A stretch of DNA of 45,306 bases. Source: Hemicentrotus pulcherrimus (lineage: Eukaryota; Echinodermata; Echinoidea; Camarodonta; Strongylocentrotidae). Of the stretch, positions 1 to 11,309 are shown one piece after another. Every line of letters begins with the position of its first letter. The first letter of the stretch is position 1. The stretch covers positions 404,122 through 449,427 of the forward strand of contig BEXV01000064.1 in assembly GCA_003118195.1 (NCBI GenBank). The letters run 5' to 3'. The notes beneath the pieces were generated by a model. That model did not search any database. It was given only the letters and a program-made list of their open reading frames with translations, and had not been told where the DNA came from. Position numbers and translations under genes: made by a program.

Positions 1-33
<33 letters not shown>
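1..33. repeat. (TGA)n microsatellite at the window edge
   Basis: Eleven uninterrupted TGA units open the window, followed by a few degenerate units to about 46. The true length is unknown because the window starts inside it. Confidence 0.95.
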
Positions 34-299
34 CGTTGATGATGATAATATTACCACTACTAATAAAAATAACAATACGAATTCTATTACTTTTACTGAT
101 ACTACTGCTGATCATGATGATAATAACAATCGAACATACATCTACATGCACGTATACATATATAAAACTTATATGTATCCAGTACATCTGGTGTACGATA
201 TAGTGAGATGGAACCCCTAATACAGGAGCCACCTGAGTCTTGTAAGTCATGGGTAAAGAATTAGCTTAAACTCTCGAGACTTTCCCCATATCTACATTA

Positions 300-491
300 G
301 CCACTCTCAACCTCTCCAGCCTTACTGGCTTTTACGGATGCACCATTTTCCATTTATATTTTGAATGCTGTTATGTCAATTTTATATGTAATTTTGATAT
401 TGTTACATGTTATGAAATTCCATATTTTATCTTTGTATATATTGTCATGATGATGGAAATAAATTTCAATTCAATTCAATTCAATTCAATA
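300..491 (+). mobile_element. 3' end of a non-LTR (LINE-like) retrotransposon with (ATTCA)n tail
   Basis: An AT-rich 3'UTR-like stretch ends in GGAAATAAATTTCAATTC and then a short tandem array with unit AATTC (about 467-491). Jockey/CR1-like LINEs of invertebrates commonly end in such AATAAA-containing sequence plus a short tandem tail rather than poly(A). No reverse transcriptase reading frame is present, so this would be a 5'-truncated copy. The 5' border is approximate. A second element with the same architecture but a different tail unit lies at about 9290-9545. Confidence 0.45.
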
Positions 492-579
492 AAATTGTAA
501 CATGAATATTTGCAATTTACATGAATATTTGCAATATTACATATTTTTTTTCTCATATTCTTATTTCCCCTCTCTCTAG

Positions 580-684
580 GATCAAAGTGAATGATCAGAT
601 CATTGAAGTGGATGGAAAGAGTCTTGTAGGTGTGAGTCAATCGTATGCAGCCATGGTTCTTAAAAATACAAAGGGACAAGTCAG
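580..684 (+). CDS. PPP1R9A: Neurabin/spinophilin-like, exon A: C-terminal half of PDZ domain
   Basis: This internal exon of 105 nt starts after the AG at 578-579 and ends before GTAAGA at 685. It starts with the last base of a codon and ends with two bases of an Arg codon. The 34 complete codons read [20 protein letters not shown] followed by [14 protein letters not shown]. This is the stretch of a neurabin-type PDZ domain from the strand with the IxVNDxIxEVDG motif through helix alpha-B (SYAAMVL) to the start of the last strand. The neurabin PDZ domain sits next to the PP1-binding motif and binds C-terminal peptides such as that of p70 S6 kinase. The GLGF-type ligand loop and the PP1 motif must lie in exons upstream of the window. 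Family assignment rests on this exon together with the FLIGRE continuation in the next one. Neurabin-1 against spinophilin cannot be settled here, and most invertebrates have a single gene. Confidence 0.93.
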
Positions 685-715
685 GTAAGACGATCAAATA
701 TTCAGAGGCAGCAAC

Positions 716-826
716 CCCTCTCCCTCCCCCCTCCCCCTCCCCTCCCCCTTTCCCTTCTCCCCTTTCCCTCCTCCCCTTTCCCTCCTCCCCTTCCCCTCCT
801 CCCCCTTCTCCCCCTTCCCAACATGA
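716..826. repeat. C-rich polypyrimidine tract next to exon A
   Basis: About 110 bases consist almost only of C and T, with many runs of 3-6 C. The tract begins about 30 nt after the 5' splice site. The minus strand therefore has many runs of 3-6 G and could form G-quadruplex structures. A homopurine-homopyrimidine tract can also form triplex DNA. The glycine/glutamate- and proline-rich open frames across it are artefacts of composition. Confidence 0.85.
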
Positions 827-911
827 AAACAAACACTTACTGCCTTGAATCCTTGGAACTAGCATCTAAATATTCAGTTACTTGACTCCAAATTGATTAG
901 CCAACATTTAG

Positions 912-945
912 ACGTTGATTTTAACGTTGATTTTAACGTTGATTT
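912..945. repeat. 12-bp tandem repeat, about three copies
   Basis: The unit ACGTTGATTTTA is repeated almost three times without interruption. This is a short array with no other notable feature. Confidence 0.85.
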
Positions 946-1213
946 CAACTTTACCGACATTGTGATTTAACAATTAAGATTACTCAGCACCATATAACTA
1001 GAGCATTATTCCTCTGACATATCACTTCCTGTAGACATGCATGTTGCATGGAGCTGTTACCTCATGAAAGCACATCGCTAATACATACACACAGTTTACT
1101 TTGAAATACGATGATTATTGCTATTCATGAGGACATCTTTAACACAAAAATAAACTAGAAACAATTATAGAGATTTCATTGGACCATGATGTATGATACG
1201 ATGTGAAAGCAGC

Positions 1214-1227
1214 GTTACCATAGCAAC
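1214..1227. promoter_or_regulatory. Perfect X-box (RFX-type) motif
   Basis: GTTACCATAGCAAC matches the RFX X-box consensus, two half sites GTNRCC and RGYAAC with a 2-bp spacer, at every constrained position. RFX factors drive ciliary genes in animals. It lies about 530 nt into the intron. It could be a real intronic element or a chance match, since a 14-bp motif of this degeneracy occurs sporadically. Confidence 0.4.
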
Positions 1228-3871
1228 AATGATGCATACATAGTTCTAAGAGGAAATATGAGATATAAATTTCCATCTTGTCTCTCCTCCAAAAATTCTT
1301 GAGGAAAAGTTTTTTGTTTTTACAATTTTTTTTCTAGAAGAAAATGGTAACTATGACTGGAGTCTCATGTAAACAGAGATGTCTAGCTTAAGCAGAAGGA
1401 ACAGTCAAATTTGTTATTTCTTCATTTCGGGGGTGTATTTCTTTGAACATTGTTGATGTATGTATGTTTTCATGCCGAAGGGAGCTGTCATAGCCTTTGT
1501 GGTTGTTGCCATAGATGATATCTTTTTAGTATCAAATTCATTGAACTTGACATGGAAAACTGTTCTGCGGCACTAGCTCAGTGATTTTGTATTTTCTCTT
1601 CAAAATGGCATTACTGGTACTTTTTTAACAGTTACATTATATTAAAGACTAGTTATGATTCGATTTTAGGATAACATACGTTTTGTATAAACTACCGTTA
1701 AAGTTATCTCTGTTTAGTATTTACAATGTTATTAAAACTTGATATCAATATAGAATGAAGCTGGGAGCAAATGTTTAGTCTTGGATAAAGGATATGCCTT
1801 TACAATATATTCAGTTAAAGAGCTCAATATATTTTTAAGGGGAAAACAAAAGAAAACTGTTAATAAAAAACAAAATTTGAGTGCCTTGGTAAAATGACAT
1901 ATAGAGACATAATTAAATGTACTTGTAGCTTTTGGAATTCTGATCAGAAACTGAAAGCATAACATTTTTTGTATACCAGAATGATAACAATCAGCATCAT
2001 TTCCTCACATCTACTTTGCTTCCTGTCTTTCAATAAATTGATAGTTTTCTTCTTTTTTTTAAGTTATCTATGTTAAAAATTTAGTGTAATGTTTTTCTCC
2101 AAGAAAGTGATGGAATGTTTCCAAGCATGTCAAGCGATACACTAAACATATTAAAATGAGCTCTGATAGGATTCCAGCAAACCTACACCTCCTTTTAATC
2201 TACACGTCATCAGAGCATGGGTGTGCCTTCAGCATGCATGGTCCTTACAAAGTAGCCGTGCCCGTCGGCCAGCAGTAATTGCTTCAATTGGGGAAATTGT
2301 TGATTAGCGCACTACTACTCAAAATAGCTTATCCGTAAGCATAGTCAGCCAGCTCATTAGTAAGGGGCTTCAGAGGGCTATAGCTCTGTAGATTATTATA
2401 ATACAGCAATTGATACCCCATGCCCTTCCTTCTTTCTCATTTTATTATTGAAAGGCTGGGGAGGGGGCAGGTTTGATGTAGAGGTGCATGGGGGTGTGGC
2501 TGGTGATATTGCAAGCATTTGGATTGATCTTATATGTTTGATCTTAAGAAGTGAATTTGAATTTGAATACCGGTATATATTTCTCGTTCAAAACTTATCC
2601 ACAGCAAAATCCAAGAGAAAAAAATGCGAGCTTGCATGTTAGTAGCAGGCAGGGATAAGTTTTATATTTAATCTTCTCTGTTATCATCATTATCATCAGT
2701 CAGCATTTTCCCTCTTGCGAGGGTTACTAACCTTTGCTCGGTAATGACACTCTCCCTCCTTCCACATCTGCTTGTCTCGAGCATCCTCCTCATAATCCTG
2801 CTGGTGATACTTTAGAGATACATTTAATATCTTTACATAAATTACATCTTAATATGATTCTATCAATACTACCATCAACATTCATCAAACATGTCAAAGA
2901 GATGATATGATATATATCTTATAATATAATATTGCCAAGTTTCAAGCATAATGCTTGTTATTTAGAGGTATTTGACTTTTTTCATCAAGCGCATTTTGCT
3001 AGTGACGTTCAGTGTCATTATTTTGCACAAAATCAATATTGCATTCTGTATTTACTTATCTGTAGCATTTTCAGTCTGATAGAAGTTGGTAAAATGATCA
3101 CAAATCTTTAAATGAAATTATATTTCTGCTGATTTTTAATGGAAGGTATTTGATAGATACTGTACTTGTTCCTAGATGATGGTTTCATGTAGATGTAGGG
3201 CAGATGTTGCACTTTATTTCTTATCTTATCTTTTATCCTGACTTGTCATTTTTGTGTGGTGTACTTTCTTAGCAGTAATGTGAAAAAAGGTGCCTTCAAA
3301 TTTTTTTTTTTTTTTCAAGTTACACAGGGCGCTCAAAATGTCTTGCGATACAATGAAAGCTTTCGAGAAAGAAGAGAACCTACTTTTATTTAATGTTGAA
3401 GTAAAAATATCAGGTTTCCTGCTGTTTTGCTGAGGGGTTTAATCATAATGTTGATCTTTTCTTTCATGTCATGAATTGATAGGGATGGTGGAAATTCCAC
3501 TTTCGTTTGTGTTAGACGTTAAAATGTATTGAAAGAGGCAAAAGTTTCGAAAACAAAAACAAGATCGTGGTGTTCCCTTGAAACTTGTAGATGTAAATGA
3601 AGCTCCTTGAAAGTAACCAAAGTATATTCTTCATTTACGTTGCAATTTCACAACACCCCAGTGAAAACATGTTTGTATCCCATAACACTTTCTTGTAATG
3701 ATAGGTTAGGCAGAATAAGATAGCATCATTTGGCATTTCCAGAAATACCGATGATTGCTGTTTTTTCTCCTTTGGTGCGTCTTGTGTATCAGCAAGTTTT
3801 AAAGGAATCGTAGAGTGTTGAAGTAGTGGTGGTTATTTTATGTGACTGCTAAGAAAATAGTTGTTGGTAAG

Positions 3872-4025
3872 CAGCCAGAGGACTGACGGCTGTATAGGTC
3901 CTCTCCGAGAGACCTGGTAATGAGGACTAATGCCTTACCAAAGGGCACTATAGCGCATCGCCTTGCATGTTTCGAACACCGGTCGCCGGATCACGAGACC
4001 ACTGCTCCACAAACTGAGATATCGT
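3872..4025 (-). mobile_element. tRNA-derived SINE
   Basis: Read on the minus strand from about 4025 downwards, the sequence has a tRNA-like head. An A-box-like CTCAGTTTGTGGAGC lies at about 4002-4016 and a B-box-like GGTGTTCGAAAC at 3969-3980, about 25 bp further on. Internal RNA polymerase III promoters of this kind define tRNA-derived SINEs. The following body includes a small hairpin (AGGTC...GACCT) near 3896-3915. No acceptor stem or CCA context is present, so it is not a functional tRNA gene. The 3' border is uncertain. Confidence 0.55.
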
Positions 4026-5559
4026 TCCTCTTCTGATGAAAGTTCAAGGGGTGAAATCATTGATTTAAAAATTTGGATATACACATTTAACACATATAAC
4101 ACGATAGGAAAGCCTTTCAAGAAATCAGCCCAAGGAAGTTTCAATAGCCTTGTACATGACAGATTGACCTGTGCAAAAATGACAATCATATATTACATGC
4201 CCGTTATTCTGATTTCTATTTGCAATGCAATGGGGGTATTGAAATTGTCTTTAAACTCATTTTGTTACAGTCCATGTCTATATGAGTTTTGAATGAACGA
4301 AAGCTCAAATTTGCTCTAAAATGCCTTTTAAATCAAGAAACTTGCTTGTACTTAGCTTGTGAAATAAAAGGTTGCTTGGTAATTAGCATTACTGTTTGAT
4401 ATTGTTTCAAGCAGAAAACAGGTATTAGGTATCAGGTCGTGTTAATTGACTTCTGTGGAACCATGAAATGAGCAGGAAATCAATTATGAACAGGTCTATA
4501 TAAAAAGTATTTATTGTATATCTTTCTGTGTGGAGTGACTGCAGAAAGGATATTTTGTAAGTTAATTAGTAAAGTGAATAACAAGTTTATGTTGTTGTTT
4601 TGATTGTTAGTTTATTCCAATATACATTTTTGGGCAAATTTGTTTTCTTCAAGTTCCTCTTACTCACATCCCACACCTACCATTTATCTATGTTCAGCAA
4701 GATTTATCTTCTGTGTGCACCAATACCTTAGCAGTTCACCTTAGTAAACCGGATATGTTGTTTAATTTGCGTCATATGTATAGCTCATTTTTTAAGGTAA
4801 GGCTTTCAGTGTTGTTGATTTAGATGTCATGCCTATGACAGCTCGACATAGAACCCAAATATATTTATTTTCTGCTCAAATCTGATAAGCGTGTCATATT
4901 TCGTAAAATCACTCGAGTGAAAGTTTGGCTTCAGGGGATAGGATATAAGGGGAAGAGAGCTAGAGAGTGGCCATTACGGAAAATCTTTCAACGGGAGTTT
5001 GTGAAAAAGGTCAAATTTGACAATTGACAAACTTTGAAATTCACCGTAAAGACCAACAAAAATCTTTTGAATTTAATAATGTTCCGACATCTCTATTCTA
5101 GAACAACTCTTTTTATCTTCAATATCCAAACCACATCATGCTAAATCATCTACTGATAGGCCGAATTAGAGTTTTCAATTTGATAGTTGATAATGAAAAA
5201 TGAAAAAAAAATTGTAAGTGGGTATTTTTTTAAATAATTTTAAATACTTTACCAAAGATAAGCTTTAAGATGGATAATCACTCTCTATTTATGATCCTTG
5301 ACCTAGAAAACAATTCTCTTTGAAGAGTTCCGAAACTTTTGTAAGCATATACAGTAGTTTCTATCTATTAAGGAGATACTGTCAACTATATGAAACAAAT
5401 CTTCCCATGAAATGTTTGTTTCAAAAGTACTTGAAAATACAATAAATAACTATATAGAGTTCCGAAAGTGTTGAATGTAATCATAAAATATCTCCAGAGA
5501 CTTAGAAAGAAAATATATGTGTTATCTTCTGAGACTTGGTTTCATATCTATCACATTTC

Positions 5560-6013
5560 AACTTCCTCTGGAGTAGGATTTGTCACGCAAGCTGGAATCA
5601 TTGGAGACTAAAAGCTCTTCAAGTTTTTCAAACTTCCTCAGACACGTAGCAACAAAACAGGGGTTTGTTCATCACTTCATTATCTTCTTGGACTTCTCAA
5701 CTAGAGTTCTTCCTGCCGAGAGCTAGACCATGTTCATTTACAGCGATGATCTTTACGGGTAGTTGGAAGAAAATTAGCAGATTATTTTGTCCAGTTCCTC
5801 CACCCCTTGTAGACATGCATGAGTCAATGATTCATAGCTGTGTTTAGTCACCATCGACTTACTGCCTCTGTTTTGGGGAGTCCATTTTGAGAGTGCCATT
5901 TGTAAAGCGGAACAGCCTGTGTTTATGTCAAGAGCTACATGGTAACCTTTAGCGCTTGATCCAACTCGGCTTAGTTTGGATGTCATCAATATACGGCTAA
6001 TAGGACACTTCAT
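5560..6013 (-). pseudogene. Possible decayed transposase fragment
   Basis: The minus strand has an open stretch at 5774-6013 and scattered open segments continue to about 5560. It contains VALDINTGCSALQMAL, which resembles in spacing the conserved DVxTRWNSxxxML block of hAT-superfamily transposases, with R and W replaced. The codon-like composition is richer than the surrounding intron. No full domain or terminal inverted repeats were found, so this is a weak call. It could also be unique non-coding sequence. Confidence 0.2.
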
Positions 6014-8573
6014 CTAGTTGGGACCGGCAGGGATTTGGAAGCAACTGTGATGTAGGCAGTATGCTAGCTAGCTAGTGGACATTGCTATTTTGTGAATCTA
6101 CAGCCATCGGTCTCTTGACATGGTAGCAGGAATACAGAATGTCTCAATGAGCTTCAACATCCTTAGAAAGTTGCTGCAGAATATGGATTAGAGCTTGCTT
6201 TCACCAGCTCTATCAGATTTAGGATCAGACATTTATTCTATTCCTTCTAGTCCACATCAAAAATGCTGTCGATCAACTGCATTGTTGCTTTTTATTAGAT
6301 TTGATATCAATCGATTTTAAGCATTTCATTGTATTTTCATGGAGATAAACTCTCTTTTTTATCTCCATGGTATTTTACAGCAGGAAGCTAGTTCTGGCTT
6401 GTCTATTGATACTGAGTAGTGGTATCAAGTATCATTTTGTAAGGGAGAAAAGACTTATCACTCAATGGACCTGGACAAACCGAATGTTTACTTTTGGCTG
6501 CTTCTCTCCATTTCCTCAATCAAGAAACCTCAGAATCAACAAGCAAAGTATAGCAGTACTCTGACAAAAAAAGCCAATTAATTAGCTCACTCCTTAGGTT
6601 GGTGAATACTGAGGCTCGTCGACTTGCAAGCAATCTAGACAATAGAAGTTATCGTTGCTAGCTGACTGGCTTTCTACCAAACCAATTGAATTCCTCCCTG
6701 TAGATCGTATGGCAACCTGCTGGTGGATACCTGGAATTCATTGAATGGATACGTCAATGTGAGAATTCAAACTTAATAGCAAGACACGTGATCTCATTAG
6801 TCACCTGGAGCCGGGAGTTCTATGCCTGTGATTCGTTTCTTGGTTCAGCAGTGAATTAAACTGGTATCGATTTAGAGAAACCTGCAATGTAAGAATGGCA
6901 GAAGTCATCTACAGATCCACCTTTACCAGCAAACGGTAAACAGAATCTCTCTCTCGATCTCAATAAGATATGCTAATTGTTAAGTGTGTTGGTAATCTTG
7001 TGTTATACAGGTTGGAGTACGGTACACACCTAGCTTGTACACAATGGTCAATGCTTGGAATGAGCCGCTGCTCAAAATGACCAAATATGTCAGATATTAA
7101 GCATCAACAATTGAAAATGTTGTTACTTTATTTTTTTTTCATGATTTTCCACCCCACATCATTGCCTGCATTTACTAATAAGTTAATTAGTTACAGCATG
7201 GGTGACATGTCTTTATTTCCCATTTTGTGCAAACATGATCAGTGAAAATACATTGCATACTATGTATGCATAGCAGTTGAGAGTACTCCAGAATTGTACT
7301 TTAAACAGACACAAACAAAATATCCATGCAATACACGGTGAGATTCGTAGATGCATGTTGTCACGTCATATCAATATTCTGTAATTTAAGCTAAACACGT
7401 TGGAAAGTAATTGGCATTTCAAACCTGATGGCCTTCTGGTTTCATTTTATCAATATGATCTGCAAAATGTCAACTGTCTGGTTATCAATGTTTTTCTGGG
7501 TTTTTTCATGTCGTAACATTCCTGCATGACTTATGTATGACTTTTTAAAAAGATATACCAGTATGCATACATAACAAATCTGCTTTGAGGGTAGCGAGAA
7601 AAAAGGTTAATGCAAAAACAGATGAACTGAGATATTGAAAATGATTGTGAGGAGAAGGAGAAGTTGGTTGAACGAGAAAGCAAATGAGAAGAATTTGAAC
7701 AGAAGAAAATTGTTGAAAAAGTATGAATTTTGCCAGTGAATTGAGACAGAGTCTTGGTTTTCGGAAGAACAATTTGGGGAAATTAGAACAAAGAAGGAAT
7801 GTACAGTGTAGGACAAGATAGTAGGGGGGGGGGGGAATGAATTTAGCTAAAAATGTAAGCAAGAATTTGGTAAATATTTGTTGGTGGGATGTAAAGAATG
7901 TGATGTAGAATTCGAAAATATTTATGCCTATGTATTCAGAACATCAAAAACAGAAAAATAAGTATGTAATTTACAGTCACATAGAATCAAGTGATGTTGA
8001 GCTAGAGGTATGTAGGGTGTGGTGGAAGGCAGCGAAGAAAGGGATACAAAATAACACACAGATGGATATACACAAGATATAGGCAATGATAGTGTACAAA
8101 CAAACATCAATTTATCTGAAAAAAAAAGAGAAATTAGCAGCATTTACCCTGCATTTTTTCACATTCTAGAGTTTTGTTAAACACAACCACAAACCCAAAT
8201 TGAATAACCTACCTCTGGAGTTTTTTTTTTTTATTTTTTAAAAAAATGTTAAAATCCAGAACATTGGTTATTTGATTCTTAATTTTGGTCACGTGTCTCT
8301 CGATCCTTGCTTCCATACTATAGTGCATGCAGAGCAGTGTCTAGAGGTGCATACGCACAACTATTTATTTTTTGTTTTAAGCCTAAGCGAACACCAACGG
8401 TTTTATGGGTATTTTCAGTTGTGTAAATGGTAGTTTTTTTGTTTTTTTAAACAATGTAAATGGACCTTTGGAGAATTTGCTGGAAGAGAAATGAAAAGGA
8501 GGCAATACTAGCATAAGAGGATAGAAAGATTGAGGATTAAGAAATGAGCACATGGGATGATGAAGCAGAAGTT

Positions 8574-8662
8574 TACATTCAATGGGAAATAGAAGTGTAC
8601 ATTCAATGGGAAATAGAAGTGTACATTCAATGGGAAATAGAAGTGTACATTTAATGGGAAAT
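8574..8662. repeat. 24-bp minisatellite, about four copies
   Basis: The unit ACATTCAATGGGAAATAGAA plus GTGT repeats head to tail nearly four times, with one substitution in the last copy. Because 24 is a multiple of three, it produces an eight-residue repeat in an antisense reading frame. That frame is not considered a gene. Confidence 0.92.
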
Positions 8663-9289
8663 AAGTTTTGAAAATGAAGAAAATATAAAATAGAGGCCTA
8701 CTAACAGAAATAAAGATTATATTCAACAGAAGAAAACAAAATGAAAGGTTTTGTAGAACAGTGATGCTGAGAAAAACTTCTTGAAACTTCTCTTTTTATA
8801 GTAGACTGGAAGAAACAAGTTGAATATGTTTGCCTGTAAGTAAATATAAAGCATGATTACAAAGGAAGCCTAAAGGATGTATTTCCTGCTGAGAGCCATA
8901 AGGTAATTAACCAACATTGTCTAACATTTTTTTTTTCATAGCCCTTGTAGCTCCAGACTATCAGATGTCATGATACGTCTGAATGTCCAACACAATAGAA
9001 CAGCCTGAGATCTTTTAGCTCCTGTTTCACAAGAATGAACATGTCTTTTCTCATTTTCTTGCTCTATGAAAATATGAGATTTGAGAGAATAGAGAAAGGT
9101 CAGGAGACAGCTAATACTCAGGAGGTATCATTGAAGACTTCCAGTTGGGATTGTTTCTGACCTTTAAGTGAGTTTCATTGCAAAAATCATCTCCATTCCT
9201 CAGAGATTTTTTGTCATTTAAATCTAATGAAGACATAACCATATCAAAGGGAAGGAAGTCTCATGAGAAACTTATTGTCTTGTCCCTTT

Positions 9290-9545
9290 CTCGTCTCTGT
9301 TGGCAACCCCCTTTTTCTTTCCCCTATTTTTGTAGTTTCTTTTTGTAGTTACAGTTTAGTTAATTAAATTATTCATTATTCCTAAGTTTCATTTGAGGTG
9401 TTCACACTTGTACAAGCATTGCTTTTTAGTGGACCCCACTGTTTACAACATGTATTTCTTAAATATGTTATAAATGCTTATAATTGATTTGTAATGTTTT
9501 GTTGGAAACATGAATAAATTTGAATCTTGAATCTTGAATCTTGAA
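9290..9545 (+). mobile_element. 3' end of a second LINE-like element with (TTGAATC)n tail
   Basis: An AT-rich stretch ends in GGAAACATGAATAAATTTG and then about three tandem units of AATCTTG (about 9524-9545). The layout parallels that at 300-491 but the tail unit differs, suggesting a related but distinct non-LTR retrotransposon family. No coding part remains. The 5' border is a guess. Confidence 0.45.
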
Positions 9546-10582
9546 CTTACACCATAGTTAGACAATTTCATTGTGATATTTTCAGATTAGTATAATTGGC
9601 TGAAAATTAAAACCCAAAATGAATCTTTCAAAATTATCTTCCTGACACTAAAGATTCCTTTGTGTCACAGGTTCTAGTCCTCAAAACACCAAAAGAAAAC
9701 TTTTAGATATCACTTATTTGTTATGAAGCAAGGAAATAAACATGGTTAATACAAATCTGAAATGTGCAGAAATCCATTCACATATTCTTTCATTTCTTTG
9801 TTATAACTTTTATTGAAATATTCTATATTTACCAAATAATTCAGTGAAACCTTTCTCCGGAACAAAGTTTTGAAAATCTGCACATCTTTAGCATAAGGAA
9901 TCATTATTAATTTGATGATCAGAAACATTGCTGTAAATGTATATAAAGAAATGTGTCAGTCAAAAGTCTTATTTAAAAGCATCCACCTCTGTGTCTGTCA
10001 GTTGAGGTTAGTTATAAGATAAGAAGTGAGATAGATGATTAGTTCATCACCATTGATGATTCTTAATGGGGTGCTCTTTAGGATAGGTGAATAAGAATGT
10101 ATTATTTTTATGATAGTGTGAAAAAGTTAATGGAATAGCTAATGGGGTCATTCTCATTGCAAGGAATTCTTATATTCTCTTTGCAGAAACTTTTTTGTTT
10201 CTCATGCTTCGTATCATGCACTCAAAATAAATACAAAGGTATTTTTTACACTGTAGAGTACTTGGTACTTGGTAGGATTCCTCCAAAAGACGCTGTAAAG
10301 GTGATTCAACCGGAGTAATAGAGAATATAGAGAAAACTGAAGTAATAGAGAATCTATCACATATATCCTTCCCATTCACACTCACCAAACTAACTGTATA
10401 GCCATACAAAAACATTTAGTTTTCTTTTCTTCTTCTTATCTGAATCAAATGTCAGGTTTGAGCATCGTTTTGAACAAAACGTTAACAGAATCAGGATTTA
10501 TCAACATTGTGAAAAGAAGAAAAAAATTGAAACACTGGGTGGGGTGGGCTTGTATTTTGAGAGTGCAATATATCGTCTCTAT

Positions 10583-10657
10583 TTCACGAAGTGACGGTAT
10601 TTAGTGATTCATATACAATTTGCATACAGATTTTCCTCACCACCGTCACTTCGTGAA
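10583..10657. repeat. 16-bp perfect inverted repeat with 43-nt loop
   Basis: The left arm TTCACGAAGTGACGGT (10583-10598) and right arm ACCGTCACTTCGTGAA (10642-10657) are exact reverse complements. Pairing extends outward with a small bulge (CTATTT against AAAATAG). It could be the core of a small fold-back element, a structured RNA segment in the intron, or a paired protein-binding site. Confidence 0.85.
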
Positions 10658-11309
10658 AATAGGAAAGATATGTTGTACTTGTGAGCAGTACCCATGACTT
10701 TAGCTGATACTAGGCCTACATGTACTATAGTTCTAGCTTGCCTGCCCAAAACTAGTTTCTTTATATAATGTTCTTTTTATACCATATTCTTATTCCATGT
10801 GGTAACCCCTTTTCTCTCTGCATTGACTCTTTATACAACGTTTCTTTATAGAAATGTTAGATAAATTTCCTGTAGTATGAATGGCCTGATTGACTTTCTG
10901 AAGGGTACAGGCCTGGTATGACAGTGATGTGCATACCCTCTCTATCAAGGCTATCTTATTTGCATAGATGCACCTGTCATTGATTGTAGTGTATGTCTGG
11001 AGGAAGGGGTGGATGCAACAAATTTAATGAATCATTCTCATGTCATGTTGAATCTGGTTCCAATTCTTGAATGGCTGCTGGGAATATTACTTTAAACTTG
11101 ACAAGTTGAGAGTTATGTCGTCGGCTCCAGTCTATCCGTAAGTCATATTGTTTTGATTTATTAATGAGCATCCTGGTGAGATGATAATGGTATCATTGTT
11201 GATAAACAAATTTGGAGACGATCGTTGGTATCAAACAAAAGATCTTGTGGATCCAAATGCAGCTTAGATATTGGGGTATGCAACATGGAAAACTAACATT
11301 TCATTTCTT

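Larger units (their letters stand above)
1..579. other. Upstream intron end of the neurabin-like gene
   Basis: This is non-coding sequence up to the 3' splice site at 578-579, which follows a pyrimidine-rich tract (about 546-577). It begins inside a TGA trinucleotide microsatellite (1-33) that is probably cut by the window edge. Positions about 300-491 resemble the 3' end of a non-LTR retrotransposon and are listed separately. The short open frame at 3-203 is the microsatellite read through and is not a gene. Confidence 0.75.

Noticed and set aside
2685..2800. CTCTTGCGAGGGTTACTAAC segment, thought to be a repeat
   Set aside because: It contains a short palindrome but has no second copy in the window and no end structure I can define.
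3969..4020. A functional tRNA gene on the minus strand
   Set aside because: A and B boxes are present, but I cannot build an acceptor stem or a full cloverleaf. A SINE explains it better.
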